Shown here: positions 1 to 13,049 of the stretch, piece after piece
How positions within the stretch are numbered: position 1 is the stretch's first letter
Layout: each line of letters begins with the position of its first letter
Assembly: GCF_040939455.1 (NCBI RefSeq)
Contig: NC_134106.1
Coordinates: forward strand, 73,539,001 to 73,603,000
Source of the DNA: Microcebus murinus
Taxonomy: Eukaryota; Chordata; Mammalia; Primates; Cheirogaleidae
DNA length: 64,000 nucleotides
Reading direction: 5' to 3'
Made by a program: the position numbers and the translations under genes
Notes under the pieces: model-generated
Database searches by the model: none
Seen by the model: the letters and a program-made list of their open reading frames with translations, nothing else
Told to the model about the DNA's origin: nothing

Positions 1-690
1 GTCAAATTTCCACCTGGAACTTTGAACCACACGTGGGACTTTGAACCTCAAAAGTCTCAAAAAAAAAAAAAAAAAGGGAAAACAAACAAAGGTCACATTA
101 AACTATTTATAATATTAACCTTCTAACATAAAATATAATAATATAGCTCTGTGTTAAGACAGGTAAACATAAGCAAAATTAAACAAACATTTGGTTAAAG
201 TAGTTATTATAAAGCAAAGGTTCTTAAGATGAGAGGGTTTTGTGGATATACTTGAAGGGGGTCTAGGAACTTATTTAAATTTTATGTCCTATGTCAGGCT
301 CATTTGGGGGATAAGGATCCATATCTCAAAAGAATATATAATCCCAAAAATCTTAATAATTACTACTCTGGGAAAGCTTCAAGTATAAAAATAAACTCTA
401 AGTTATTATTTTATATCTTTATTCACTATCCCTTTGCTGTTCTTATTCCTAGCCCATTCCTTCATTTAGCTTCCAAGAAAGACCCTTCACTTATTTTATC
501 ACATGTGATTTTAGAGTCACACAAATTAAAAAGAAAAATATTATTAATCAGATTCCAGTAGATCAGTTAGCAAAGGAAAATGTACAAAAAGTAGACAGAA
601 AATATAAATATAGGAAACACTTAACTTTCATTATTAACAAGAGAATCGTAGCTAAAATAAGGCATTTACATCTAATAAATTAGCAATAGG
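1..690. other. AT-rich intergenic DNA
   Basis: Holds a poly(A) run at 58-75. I recognise no gene or dated repeat. Confidence 0.5.
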
Positions 691-1035
691 AGAAGCACAC
701 TTTCCAACATTGGTGAGATTGCAGTGAAATTTGATGCCAGCAGCTCTTTCAGAAGGTGATTGAGTGACATGTATCAAAAGCCATAAAAATACTACTAATT
801 TTTGATCCATTAATCCCATTTCAGGGAATATTTCAATATAAAATAATTCAAAGGATAAAAACCATAATAATTATTTCAGCATAGATGAAAACAGCAAAAC
901 ATTAGAAGAAACTTCAATGTGCAAGAAAGAAAAATTAATAATGCTACATTTATGGAAAACTATCCAGCTATTTGAAATGTTTAATTTTGAAGACTGGGTA
1001 CTAAACATGAAAAATGTTTATGATACTCTTAGTGT
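690..1035 (+). mobile_element. Old L1M-type fragment
   Basis: AT-rich sequence resembling the L1M 3' region (CCATTAATCCCATTTCAGGG onward). Heavily diverged. Confidence 0.5.
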
Positions 1036-1499
1036 CATCTCACCCAACTGAGAATCAAAAAAGGGAAGGAGATTTCTGAGGTGCACCGTTCTCAGAAGAT
1101 GTAGAACTAGGATGAAAATTTCCTCCTATTTGAAGAAAGTTCTTAGCAGATGGTTATGCCTCATGATCGGAGGACCATATTACATGAGTGGCAAGATGGG
1201 AAGTCTATGACTCCATGTCCAGAGTTTACATGTCTGATCAAACAATTGTCACCCAAAATTTGCCCTGACACACTGAATGAGCAACATAATGATTACTGAG
1301 CAGGATGATAAGTAAGCCCAAATGTTCACAGTTCTCATGAGAGACAGTGTAGAATCAGCAAGCATGGCTCTAGGACTTAGCTGGAAATGTTAGGGTTTTC
1401 TTTTCACAGAATCTTCAGTCATCCACAATGCCAACAGTAGCCCCTGACGTCATAATTTCCTGACTCATCGTCATGTTTGTCAGCCTACTCACTCTTCCC

Positions 1500-1775
1500 A
1501 AATGCGTCCACCATCTTCATGCGTCTGCATAGGTTCTCTCTCTACTTACAATGCCTTCTAGCCAGAAACTCATCCACCCTTGAGCTCAGCTGTAAGGCCA
1601 CATCCTCTGAGAAGCCTCTCACATGCATGCCCCATCAGCATTAGAGCTTCCGCCCAGACTTCCCGTGCCTTTACTTTTCTTTCTACCTTGCTATACTGTT
1701 TTATGGTAACTTGTGATTCCACCTGTTTTCCTACAAGCACTGGGAGTTTCTCAAAATCAGAACCACAATTTAGTT
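1500..1775 (+). mobile_element. L2 3' fragment
   Basis: GGCCACATCCTCTGAGAAGCC and TGCTATACTGTTTTATGGTAAC follow the L2 3' end order. Confidence 0.65.
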
Positions 1776-1794
1776 CATAGAAAAATGGATCAAA

Positions 1795-1975
1795 TGTGGG
1801 ATTTGGAGTTGGATAAACCTAGTTTTAAATTTCAGCAGCATCATTTACTAGCTATGAGACCTGGGTTAAGTTACTGGGCCTTTCTGAACTTCCGTTTCTT
1901 CATCAGTATAATAGGAGTCAAAGAGAACCTGTTTCATGAGGCTTTTTGGCACATACTAAGTGCCCACTAAATGTT
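1795..1975 (+). mobile_element. MIR SINE
   Basis: It carries the MIR core order: ATTTACTAGCTATGAGACC, TTAAGTTACTGGGCC, then TTTCTTCATCAGTATAATAG. Confidence 0.75.
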
Positions 1976-2599
1976 AACTATGTACTTAGGCTTGTGAGCC
2001 ACTGGAGTAGACCAAGACCAAAGTCTTTTGACTCCCAGCTCAGCACCACCCCGTAGGGACCAGAGGGAGGTGTCCGAAGCCCAGAACACCCCAGTTCCTT
2101 AAGCAAGCAAGACTCCAAGTCTGGAAATCAGCAGTTACTTTTCCTGTCTCCTTGAAACCATCTGATGTTGGGGAAATCCCTTGGCACACCTTTTTCCCCT
2201 GAAGTGAGTAGGCCTAGGAATAGAGACTGTGGGGGCAGGAGGAATCAGATCCTCTGACCACTTCCCAGCCTCTCCTGCCTCCCTCATCAGACAGTGAGTC
2301 ACTGCTACATCGCCTGGAACACCCACTGGTCCTGGAGCCGGTGATCTCATGATGTGAAGAAATTTTCTTTCTGAGAAGCATCTCCTCCAGGTTACCAAAG
2401 GTTCATCTCCTCTGCCAGTGCCATTGCTCTGAACTTTATTTAACTCTTGCTCCTCAAGTGACCCACTAATCTGGACACCACCTCACCTTCTGTGTTACTG
2501 AGAAGATTCGTGACACTTGTCAGGGACTCCCTTGACACTTGTAGGGGACTTCCTTCCTCAGTGCTGCAGTGGAACCATACATGGCACCATGTAATGATA

Positions 2600-2830
2600 A
2601 AAATCACTTCATCTAGAATCAGACTGGACCCAGGTGTGAATCTTGATTCTCTCTATTATTAGCTGAGTAATCTCAGTCACATCTCTTAATCTCCCACCAC
2701 TTACCTGGGCCACTTATTTAGGAAACACTGGCTTAAAAAAAAAACAAACCTCCTGGATGTCATGAGTATTAAATAAAATAATGGTGAAATAACCTAAAAC
2801 CTTATAGGTACTTAACAAATATTATTACCC
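2600..2830 (+). mobile_element. MIR SINE
   Basis: Diverged MIR core (ATTATTAGCTGAGTAATCTC) and tail with a small A-rich insertion. Confidence 0.6.
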
Positions 2831-3014
2831 ACTTCTCCTTCCTTTCTATCCCTGAAGTTCCAGCTATTGATGGACATTTCCCCAATAATATGCATATGAC
2901 ATTCAGAATGTCCAAAACAGAATCCATCAGCTTCCCACTCTGCCCTCAGATCTCCCCCAGAAGCCTCATCTTCCTTCTGGCTGCTCTATTTCTGTTGATG
3001 GCATAGCCTTTCTT

Positions 3015-3478
3015 GTATTAGTTCCCTATTGCTGCTGTAACAAATCCCCACAAACTTAGTAGCTTAAAACACCAATTTATCAACTTGCAGTTCTGTAGGT
3101 TAGAAGTCTGACACAGGTGACAGTGGGCTAAAATCAAGGTGTCAACAGGGCTGTGTTTCTTCTGGACTCTAGCAGAAAATTCATTTTCACACCTTTTCCA
3201 GCTTCTAGAGGCCACCCACATTCCTTGGCTCATGGCCGCATCACTCTGACCTCTCCTTTTATCATTGTGTCCTCTTCACAGGCTCACCCCCTGCCTCCCT
3301 ATCATGAGGACCCTGGGGTTACACTGGGCCAACCCAGATAATCCAGGATAATCTCCCCATCCCCATATCCTTACTTTAATCCCACCTGCAAAGTCCCTTT
3401 TTTCCGTGTAAGATGACATGTTGATGGGTTCCAGGCATTAGGACATAGATACCTTTGGAGACAATTCTATGTGCCACA
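3015..3478 (-). mobile_element. MLT1 (MaLR) LTR
   Basis: The same family and orientation as the LTR at 22621-23083, with both LTR ends recognisable. Confidence 0.83.
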
Positions 3479-3827
3479 CTTCTCCCAGACTCCCAGGCCT
3501 GTGACAGCAGGACCATCTGTACTCCTCCTTCTCCATTCCAGTCTCACATCTCTTCACAGGGTGTAGCGATAGCAAAGAGGTTTCCGGTCATTGCCCTCTC
3601 TGATCTGCTGGTACAGGCTTCCCAGAGTATAGTGCTGAGAACCAAGAGTCTCTGATCCCAAGAAAGACTGGCCTGATCAACTCATCGTGTCTGCTGTGGT
3701 CATGGAATGACTTGTGCATGCAGCACGAGTACTGTGCGTCTCCATCCTGGGTCCTGATCTGACCTCTCCTTTCCCTGCCCGTAGGCCTCCCCTTCCCCAA
3801 TTAGAGCTCCTTGTCCAAACAATTGCA

Positions 3828-4218
3828 ATAGCTCTGTGTGGACAGAATTACGTCCCTCCACAATTCATACATGGAAGCCTTGATCCCCAGTGTGGCTAAT
3901 TTGGAGATAGGGTCTATAAGGAAGTAATTAAGGTCAAATGAGGTCATAAGGGTGGGGCCCTGATGGGATAGAATTAGTGTCCTTGTAGAAGACATAAAGA
4001 CACAAGAGAGCTGGCATTGCCCCTGTCCCCATGTGAACACCAAGTAAAGGCTATAGGGAGAAGGCAGCTATCTGCCAGCCAGGAAGTGGGCCCTCCCCAG
4101 ACACTGAACCCCATCATACCTTGATCTGGGACTTCCGGCCTCCAGAAGTGTGAGCAAACACATTCCTGGTGTCTCAGCCTCAGCCTGTGGTATTTCGTTA
4201 CGGCAGCCCGAGCTAAGA
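3828..4218 (+). mobile_element. MLT1/MST-type LTR
   Basis: The internal sequence (GAGGTCATAAGGGTGGGGCC near 3940) and the end (GCAGCCCGAGCTAAGAC) match MaLR LTRs. Confidence 0.85.
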
Positions 4219-4219
4219 C

Positions 4220-5600
4220 TGAAATCTCTCCTCTCCCTGGGATGCTGCCCGGCTCCAGTCAGCCTTCGACACCATGGCTGGACCTCTCAGAGCAGTGCCT
4301 TCTACGTGGTGGTCTTTGGACCAATGCCAGGTTTAAGAATGAGCCAAATAAAATGAGAACATTGAGAGCCCAGTGCTTGATATTTAACTATGTCAGGGTG
4401 CTGTTATCAACTCTGCTTTCTTGAGAAGAACCGTCCTTTCTTCTGAGAGGTCTCATGTATGGGATGAAGAAATGTAAAAATGGCCTTTCTTTTAATAATG
4501 GTTATAGTAGGTGCCACTTGTTATTTTTATTAATGTCCTTATAAAAATGGAAAGTTGGTTTCCCACATTAAAAAAAAAGATTCCTGGCATGAGCTATTAA
4601 GATATCTATTAATAGCTGTTTTAAATCATAGCTCTGATCAGATGAGGACTCCTAACCCAACCTTAAAAAGCAAATGCCTCCTTTTCTAGTGCAAGGAGAC
4701 CCCTGCTCCTCAGGACCCTCATCACCATCTCGCCTTCATCCCTCCCTGCCTTCCCACTGGCTCTAACCCCCCAGCTTCCTTGGGCTTGCTTTGCTCTCTC
4801 CAGCTCCCACATATTTACCTGTTGAAACCCTGGCCAATCCCCAAAGCCCATATCCAACCCTGTTTCCTTCGCAAACCTTTTGGAAACCAGAATATTCCAC
4901 CCCAACATGTGCTCCTTTTGCATAAGGATTGCTCTGAGCTGCAGGCAGCTGACGAGAAGCAGATGCTGGAAAGCCCTCTGCCCTCCCTCCATTTGCCCAA
5001 CAGCAGAACACACGTTCCCCAAGACCGCAGGCATCCTGCTCTCCTGGCCCTTCTATCAGGGAGCACAAAGCTTTCCCACTGAATGCAGCTTTAGACTCAT
5101 CAGTGTGGATATGGCACCTGAGGAATTCACATGAACAAGCTTTACAACCAGCCTTTATTTCAGTATATCACCTTGCCTTCCCACAAGTCGCTGCCCCTGG
5201 AGACTCAAAGTCCTCTTCCTTTGTCTTGTCACTTCTCTGAAAACTGTTCTTTATTGAGATGCTTTCTATAAGCTGGAATTCAAAGCCACCTCTTTGAGAA
5301 CTACCCAGTCCCTGGGTGTCCTCCATGCATATTTGAAATACATGTTAATAAATATCCATTTGTTTTCCTCTTGTTAATCCATCTTTTATTACACGGGTCT
5401 GTTCCAACTAAGAACTTACTGAGGACTAAGGAAAAAATTACTTTTCCTCTCTTACAAATCCTTCCTGATCCCCCAGGCATTTGCAGTCTCTCCCTCCTCA
5501 CAGGCTGTTTGGAATTTCCTTGTGGCATTTAAATCTCGACTTGTTTGAGCTTGTTAGACACCCTCTGCTAAGAAGGAGCACGAATATGTGGTGATTACAG
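4220..5600. other. Intergenic DNA, no gene seen
   Basis: Pyrimidine-rich sequence from about 4690 has an L2-like character. The overlapping open frames at 4663-5134 run on both strands with no recognisable domain, so I call no gene. Confidence 0.5.
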
Positions 5601-5609
5601 ACACAGATT

Positions 5610-5730
5610 TCCATCACAAAGGTCTGAGTTTGATTCTGGTCTGCCCCACTTACTAACTGGGATAAGTCACTTAACTTCTCTGGGCCTCAGTTTCTTCACC
5701 TGTGTGATGGGGTGATGAAAGTGCCTCCTT
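5610..5730 (+). mobile_element. MIR SINE
   Basis: CCACTTACTAACTGGGATAA, then CTGGGCCTCAGTTTCTTCACC: a clear MIR core. Confidence 0.8.
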
Positions 5731-6401
5731 GGTGCTGTAGGAGATACAGTCGCACAGCGCCTTCAAAGGTGGCCACCAGGCCAACTTCACAGATGGGAGA
5801 CCTAACCTTCTGTGTCTCCCTCAGTGGCCGGCGCTTGGCCTGCCATGTTGCTGTCCTCATCTGGTCATTTGTGGCTTCTCTTGTGACCAGCACCAGACTC
5901 AACTGGTACCTGTTGGTCTAAACACTAATGCATCTAACCTCAAATTAATCCCCAGTTTTCCAGCTTTTAAGAAAGAACAGGACATTAGGGCAGAATGCTC
6001 CCTCTCCGAATGGCCTCTCTCCCTCTGTCTTCCTTGGCTTTTTCCCCACCCCCTACGAAAGAACCTTCCTTGATTTCTGTCCATTTTCTGAACCAATTCT
6101 CCAGCTTGTCATTGATTCTGGGAACAGATCTGATAATTTTTTCAAGAGATTGTGATACGTTTCTTTCAAAAAAAGTTCAATCAATTTCTGTTTAAATCAG
6201 CCCAAGTCCATTTCCATTGCACATCCACAGAAAGCTGACTGATGCACACGGATCTACCAACAACTGACGTGCCACGCTAATCTGGTCAACAGTTCGCATG
6301 CCATTTGCATTTGTGTTTCTGAAGCGTGTGATGTATTAGTATTTATATATTGCTGGCGGTACATGAGATAATTTCAGATCTTAGAATATATGTTTATATT
6401 T

Positions 6402-6444
6402 CACAAGACCAGTGCTCTAACCTCTGAGCTATGGAGCCCTCGCC
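6402..6444 (-). pseudogene. tRNA-Thr 5' half retropseudogene with target-site duplication
   Basis: The minus strand reads GGCGAG and then a 36-nt match to the 5' half of tRNA-Thr(UGU), from GGCTCCATAGCTCAG to CTTGT. It stops right after the anticodon and has no poly(A) tail. The insertion is flanked by the perfect 11-bp direct repeat TGTTTATATTT (6391-6401 and 6445-6455). On the insertion strand the target is TATT|AAAATA, the usual L1 endonuclease type. It is not a functional tRNA. Confidence 0.8.
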
Positions 6445-6854
6445 TGTTTATATTTTAATAGTATGATTATGTGTTTGTTTTAAGATGCAATAGAAATAAA
6501 TACAGTTAGCATATTAAACTTGTGATTTCATGGATATCAGTGCCCAAGAGGAGGCCAAAGTGGGCAATCGCTATTCAGATATGTATAAAAGTATACAAGT
6601 GTTCACAGTTAGTGGCTGTTTTATTTTCTGTCCATCAACTAAACGTGCTTTCCACTTGGGGATTAACCTTCCACGGGTCATGTCTTCGTAGGAGATAGGG
6701 CTCTGCCTTCCATTTCATAACCAGAAAGAACCAAATACTCCCTTCCTCCTGCCTGGATAGTGAGGAGGGTTTGGGCACAGGGGCAAAGGTAGGCCACATG
6801 GAGGCTTCTCCTGAAGACTTTGAATTTGAGGGAGTGACACAAAGACACAGAAAG

Positions 6855-6995
6855 CATCGAGTCATCTGTGGTCATGGAACAGCAGCTGCTAGCTCGATCC
6901 CTCACTTTATGGGTGAGTGTTTTGATGTTACGAAACTCCATGAGATTCAGGATATTGAAGTGGTTTGTCCAGGGTCACACAGCTATTGAAGAGTA
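6855..6995 (-). mobile_element. MIR SINE
   Basis: The reverse-strand core CAGGGTCACACAGCTATTGA near 6970. Confidence 0.6.
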
Positions 6996-6999
6996 GGGT

Positions 7000-8170
7000 T
7001 CATAGCGAGACAAGACCTTCTCCTCCCAGTGCTGGGCTGTGCCCACCACACTCCCCCACAGGAAAATGGCAGACGTGTCACTGTGAGTCAGCCACCACAT
7101 GAGCACTACCCCAGACATGCTGATGCTACGCTGGGCTCTAAGCTGCAAGGTAGAAACCAGGAAAGAAACATGGCTTCACTGAGAAGAATGAGAGAGTGCT
7201 GGCTCAACTTTCTAACATGGGCATAAGGTAAGCAAACTGCACAGCCCCACAGGGTCTGTGGAGCAAGAAGAAAAATAACAGAGAGCTTTGGCTTATTGCT
7301 GCTGTCATGGCCAGGCCATTTCTGGTTACTACCACTCAGCAGATGTGAGCACAGGCAGTGCAGATGGTAGCCTGTTTCCTCACATCTCTTTTAGCATTCT
7401 TCCAGCTTGTCCCTGCAGAGCCCGGAAAGTAGAAGCCATATTTCTCAGACTCCCTTGCAGCTACAGTTCCAGATGTGACTTCAGTTCTGCCAAGCAGACA
7501 CATTCTTTGAAGGCCTAAATTTGAAATGCATTATTTGGGGAGAGCCACCCATTTTTGTAGTTCGGGTTTTAGCAAGCACAGCATGCTTCTGGGGTATTTT
7601 TATGATCTCTAGACACATGTTTCTGGAGCCAACAGCTGCATGATCCCTGCATTGGGTTCCCTGTGCTGTGAAGCTGGAGCCAGCAATGTAACAGCATCTT
7701 CCCGACTATGACAGAGATGATGGTTCCCCAGCAAGCCAGCTCTGCGGTGTTCCTCTGGAAATTATTCTTGGATGTCCAGTCTACAGCCCATTCCTATGGT
7801 CTCCCAGCTGATTCTGCAAGTGCCTCATTCTCTATATGAAAACATTTCCCGATTAAACCAGCTAGAGTACATGCTATTATCTGTCACTGATTCCTGACAG
7901 ATAAACCAACATTTCACCACTTTGCTTACCTCCATGCTTCAGCACATGTTCTTGGCTCTGTCTAAAAACCCTCTTGCCCTTACCCTGCCTGGATAACTCC
8001 TCCCTTCCCCTCAACACTAGGCCCACACATTGCCTGTTCCTTGAGGCCTTTACTGCCTGTCTCTCGCATGAGTTAGTCATTGCTCCTCTTCATTCCTGTG
8101 CACTCTACTTTTCTCTCCTTTTCCTTCTTCTTCCCCCTCTCTTCCTCCCTTCCTTTCATTTCTTCTTCCT
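7000..8170. other. Intergenic DNA, no gene seen
   Basis: Mostly undated old sequence. An L2-like stretch lies around 7930-8080 and a CT-rich tract at 8095-8185. Confidence 0.45.
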
Positions 8171-9160
8171 TTTTTTTTTCATTTATTCATTTATCACACA
8201 TGTATCAAGTACCCACTACAAGGTATTCACCGCAGATATGAACCACCCACAGGGCACATCCCTGTCCTTGAGCTGCCTACAGGTCAGTGGAAGAAGCTCC
8301 CAATTCACACGCAGTTTAGCAAGTGCTACGCTGGGGGTGATCCAGCTGTACATGGTTTCCCAGAAGGGTTGCATCCTTAGCTGAGCTCTAAAATATGAGT
8401 AAAATTAGCCAGCCAGGGACATGGGAGAAGAATGATTTTCTGAACCAAAGGAGTGGCCAATGCAAAGACAGAACTTGTGAGAGACTGCAGGGTCCTAGGA
8501 AACCTGTGAGAAGCTCTTGGTGGCAGTTATTAAATATGCCACATGGCCAGGGAGCTGTGAGGGTAATGGGGTGGGGTTGGCAGGGCCCAGAATCTTAGGG
8601 GCCTTGTCTGAGCTAAATGCATGTGGGAGCCATAGAGGAAGAGGCAGAGTAGCACCCAGATGCAGTAGTGTGGACCGAGGTTTAGAATAAGGTGAGATCT
8701 CATGGTAAGGAGACTGGCTGGGAGGTTGCCTCAGTAACCCACAGAAAGGGAGATGAAGGTATAAACAGTGGCGCTGACCATCAGCTGGAGAGAAGACCCC
8801 AGAAATATTTAGGAGGTGGAGTCAATGGGAATTGGTGGCTAACTGAATGCAGGAGGTGAATATTGAATGTGGAGGGACAGTAGGAAACAAGGATATTCTT
8901 ATTTGGAGGCAGTAGCATCATTTATTGAGAAAGATGATATGAGAAGAGGGAGGACAGATTGTCTCTGAGGGTAGTGAGGGGAGGTGTTAATTCAGTCTGA
9001 GTTGTGTTGTGTTTGAGATTCAGGTGACACTAAATGGAAGTGTCCGGTGGGCAGCTGGACGCACAAAGCTGGAAGTTGGAAGAGAAGGCTGAAGATAAGG
9101 ATTTGTAAGTGCTGGTTGAAGTGTTGGAGATGCCTGAATGAGAGAGTGTGGGGTGAAGGG
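8170..9160 (-). mobile_element. L2 fragment
   Basis: Antisense L2 3' half with the typical sequence GAGGAGACTGGCTGGGAGG-like near 8705. No open frame. Confidence 0.65.
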
Positions 9161-10140
9161 AAAACCAACACTTACATTATTTTGTAATGCCATTAAAAAA
9201 ATAACATATCTGTTCTCCCTGCTGGGTTATAACATTTTTATCTCTAGGTCTCTACTTTCTACAATAGTATCTTGAATATATTATAATAAGAGCTCAGAAA
9301 GTGGGAATACATGAGGCAATAACAAATTAATTAAGTCATTTTAAAAGGAAAGAGCTTTAACTATAGCTTTAAAAAAAGAGTGCCTTTGTCATGATCTCAG
9401 GAAGAGGCACAGGTTAAGAGAGAATCAGGAAAGAGAATGATAGACTCATGACAAAGGACAATCAGACAAGGGAGGCACCAATCCGAGCCCGAGTGGCATT
9501 TCCTATGCCCTGGCCAATCAGGGCACCAGAGAGGATCACAGTTGCCCCCCAGGACACTGGTAAGGACGCTGTCCTGCATGTCCCCCAATCAGTGATAGTC
9601 TATCCCCTAGGTATTGCTCCTGGTCTTCCTCTAACCTTATTTAGAGATCTGTTAAGAACATAACTTTCCTATGTTTACTAACCCCTGGTGATGTAAAACT
9701 TCCTTTTCTTAGCCCTAAAAAAGTCTCCTCCAAGCCTCAATAAGTGTCATGTCTGAAGTGCTAGCCACTTCCCTTTGCTCAGCTCCGAGAATGCCATTGC
9801 CTCCTGAGCTGCGTGCAAACTGCCTCAGAGGCTGTCACCCATCCCCGCACAGCAGTGTCTGCTCTGCTTGCCGTGGCTCTGTGATCTACGGGGCTGTGGG
9901 CAGGGACTGCAATTGCCTGTCATCGGCCTTGAGATCAAGCAGGTAGGAGAGATATTGCACTGACCGCAGCTTCCCCCAGAGGGCCGCAATGGGATTGAAT
10001 TCCTGTGAGAACTCCGGCAGCTATTCTGCAAAATCACATGTCTCACAGTGATGATTTGCAAATCCTAAAGTGCTTCCCTCCATCTGCTATTCAGCAAAGC
10101 TGTTTATCCCAGCAAGCACTAATCCAATAACATCTATCTA
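9160..10140. other. Intergenic DNA, no gene seen
   Basis: The segment 9440-9790 has an LTR-like flavour (AAGCCTCAATAAGTGTCATG) but I could not place it in a family. Confidence 0.35.
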
Positions 10141-11880
10141 GGCTTGCCATCAACACAACTCCCACAGCACCCTCCATTCCCTTTAGAAGACACAATTTGT
10201 CGCAAACCCCCACTTCCTCTGCACACCCTTCGCTCTCCATCAAATAGTGCTATTTTTTTCCTGCACAGCCTGTATTACTATCTGAAATTACATCAGTATG
10301 TGTTTGCTCAGGTGTTTATTGCCTGGCCCCACCACTGGAATATAAATTTCTTACTATGTTTTATTCACAGAGATGGCTCTCAACGCCCAAAACAGAGTCA
10401 CATGCATAGCAGGTGCTCAGTAGTTATTCCTTAAATAAATAAGTCTATCTATCTTTCCATTATCTTTTCTATTTCCCCAACTCTTACGTTGGCTGGGACT
10501 GGCTCTCCCCTGAGACCATGCTTCCCCTACAGCTCTCTCAAGGAGAAAGAGCTCACGCCCCTACCACCCAGATATCTCAGGGCCAGGAGTTGGGCCAGCA
10601 CGGGGTCATCTCTTCACTGACATTTTTGGATTATGACTTTTCCAGCCCTTGTAAAACAAAGTCCCCAGTCCTCTGAAGTTTGTACCATTCTATACCTCTC
10701 TTTGTCACTTTTGGCTCCTGATCTCCTGGTCATTCCCCTCTATTTAGTAAATATTTGGCACCTGGAACCAAGTGCTGCTACCCTTTGTCCTAAACTTCAA
10801 GGGACCGCGACGTCAAGGGTGTGACCTTTCTGACCCTGGATTGTTCACTTCCAGTGACTTTCACCTCTACTACCTCCGCGTGTCCAATTCCACAGTCACA
10901 TCACGTGCCTCGGCATCACTCAGAACCTCTTCACTTCCAAAAAGTTCAAATCCAAACATCCTACTCTCTGACCACAATGGACAGCAGATAGTCTGTGCAG
11001 CCTGTTCTCTCCCCGCGTCCATTATCCCCACTGCCTGTGCACTCCAACTACTCCGAGACCCCCAGTCCTCGGCCGGCTCCACTTTGCTCTAACACCGCCT
11101 CCTTGGCGGTCTCCACTTCCTTTCAGTCGCTCACTTGGACTCTTGTCAATATTCTCCACCGCTTGGCCCCTCTGCCGCCCCACTGCACCGCAGGACACAG
11201 CTCCGGATCTGCCCAAGGTCTGCCCTCTCGGATCCCTCCCCAGAGCTCCTGAGCCCCTCAGCAGCATGCGGTAGGCGCTCACCACGCACATCGATGACAT
11301 CCCAAACCAACTGGCCTGTGGCTGCTTGGCAACCCTTTCATGTTTCTGTAATTAATTAGCTACCTCATCTCCACAGAAAATTTTTCAAATCTTCTCCACT
11401 CTTCCCTCATTTCTAGCAAAACAACAGAAGCTACTAGAAGGAGACTTTCTTAGTTCCCCATCAGCCCGCATTGAAACCTGTTGAAGCCTCACTTACTCTT
11501 TCCCTGTTCTATCTCATCCAGGAGAGGCAGGAGCTCACGCTTACCCAAGCCAGTCTCGGCACTTTTGCTTTGGGTCACTCTCAGCCTCCTCACGGCGCTC
11601 ATATCACCAGTCTGGCCCAGTCACTTAGAGAGCACCCTCTGTGTGCCGTGCTGAGGGCTTGGCGCACACACTACAAGCTCACCCCGTCTCCCCCCTTTAT
11701 TCGAAGCCTTTATTCGTATGTTAGTAGACACTCACTTCTCCTGCCCACGCTTACTCAGGTGCAGGAAAAATACTCTATGCTCTGTATCCCACTATTATTG
11801 AATAGAATCCTATGTAGCACTTATTTCACTTCTACAGGGAAAATTTTAAACCTAAAGGCCTGACTTTCTTTCTTTGTCAT
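10140..11880 (+). mobile_element. L2 fragments
   Basis: A 3' end at 10260-10440 followed by a second, ORF2-derived stretch. C-rich blocks and broken frames only. Confidence 0.6.
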
Positions 11881-12269
11881 ACAAATAATATTGCATATAG
11901 AGCTGCTAGCCTTCATAATTAACAACCAAACACAAAGTTCTCCAGGATACAGACAGGTGTCCCTGCTCCCTCACAGCTTTGGTGGGAGAAATGTGGTTCC
12001 GCAACATAAACTTGTTCGAAGAATCCATTTGAGAGGCATGAAATTGAGAATAGCCACAGACCAGCTGTGTTTCCCTATGCACTGTGAATACCCATTTACA
12101 ATCACCAACTTTGCTGTTCTTAGTTAAAGTAAATATTCCCTTTCAAGTATTTGAACAAAGTAAAATTGTAAGATACTGAAAGCGTCAGAAATTGTTGCAA
12201 TGGCCTGTAGAAATAACCCTGAAAAAGAAAACTTCACACATTTTAATTTTCTGTCTTGCATGGCAATGT

Positions 12270-12800
12270 GTTGCTGTTGTGGTTTTAAAACATGCCCACA
12301 AATTCTTTGAGCCTTTCTCATTAAGAGATGGACTCTGATTTTCCTCCTGCTGAATGTGGGCTGGTGTTGCTGAATAAATAGAATGAGGCAGAAGTTTTGC
12401 TGAATGACTTCTGAAGCTAAAGCATCAAAAATTATACAGCTTCTTTCTGCCTGGGTCGCTCTCTCCCCAGACACTCATTCTTGGAACCCAGTCGCCATAT
12501 TGTGAGGAAGCCCACGTGGCATGAAGAGGCTGTGCGAAGGTGTTTTAGCCACCAGTCCCACTGAGGCCCCAGCAGAGAGCCAGCAGTGACCTCCAGACTT
12601 GTAAGGGGACCATCTGGTCACTGCAGTCCTCATCCTTGGAGCCCCTCAGCTATAACTGGATAAAGCAGAGACAAGATGTCCTCACTGAGCCCTGCCTAGT
12701 TACAGATTCACAAGCAGAATAAATACTATCTTTTTCTTTTTTTAAGCCACTCAGTTTTGGGGGTGGTTTATTCTACGGTGATAGATACATGAAACAGAGA
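12270..12800 (+). mobile_element. MLT1-type LTR
   Basis: It begins TGTGGTTTTAAAACATGCCC and ends TAAGCCACTCAGTTTTGGGG and beyond, the classic MLT1 pattern. Confidence 0.82.
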
Positions 12801-13049
12801 TAAACTAACAAATGGAAATAACACTGAAAAAGCATTTCCATATCTTTAAGTGGTATAGATACTGAAAAGATTTCTTGCTAAGTCTAAAGATGGTCATTGA
12901 CATTTTTCTTTTCTCCCACATGCATCAGGAAAAGATAAAAGCATGTGCCTCTACTGCATTTACAATTTTAAAAGAAACTTGACTGCCTTGATTTCATGCC
13001 ATTTTCCCTAATGAGCAGTAGCAGAGTAGAAATTTGAATCCAGACAGGT

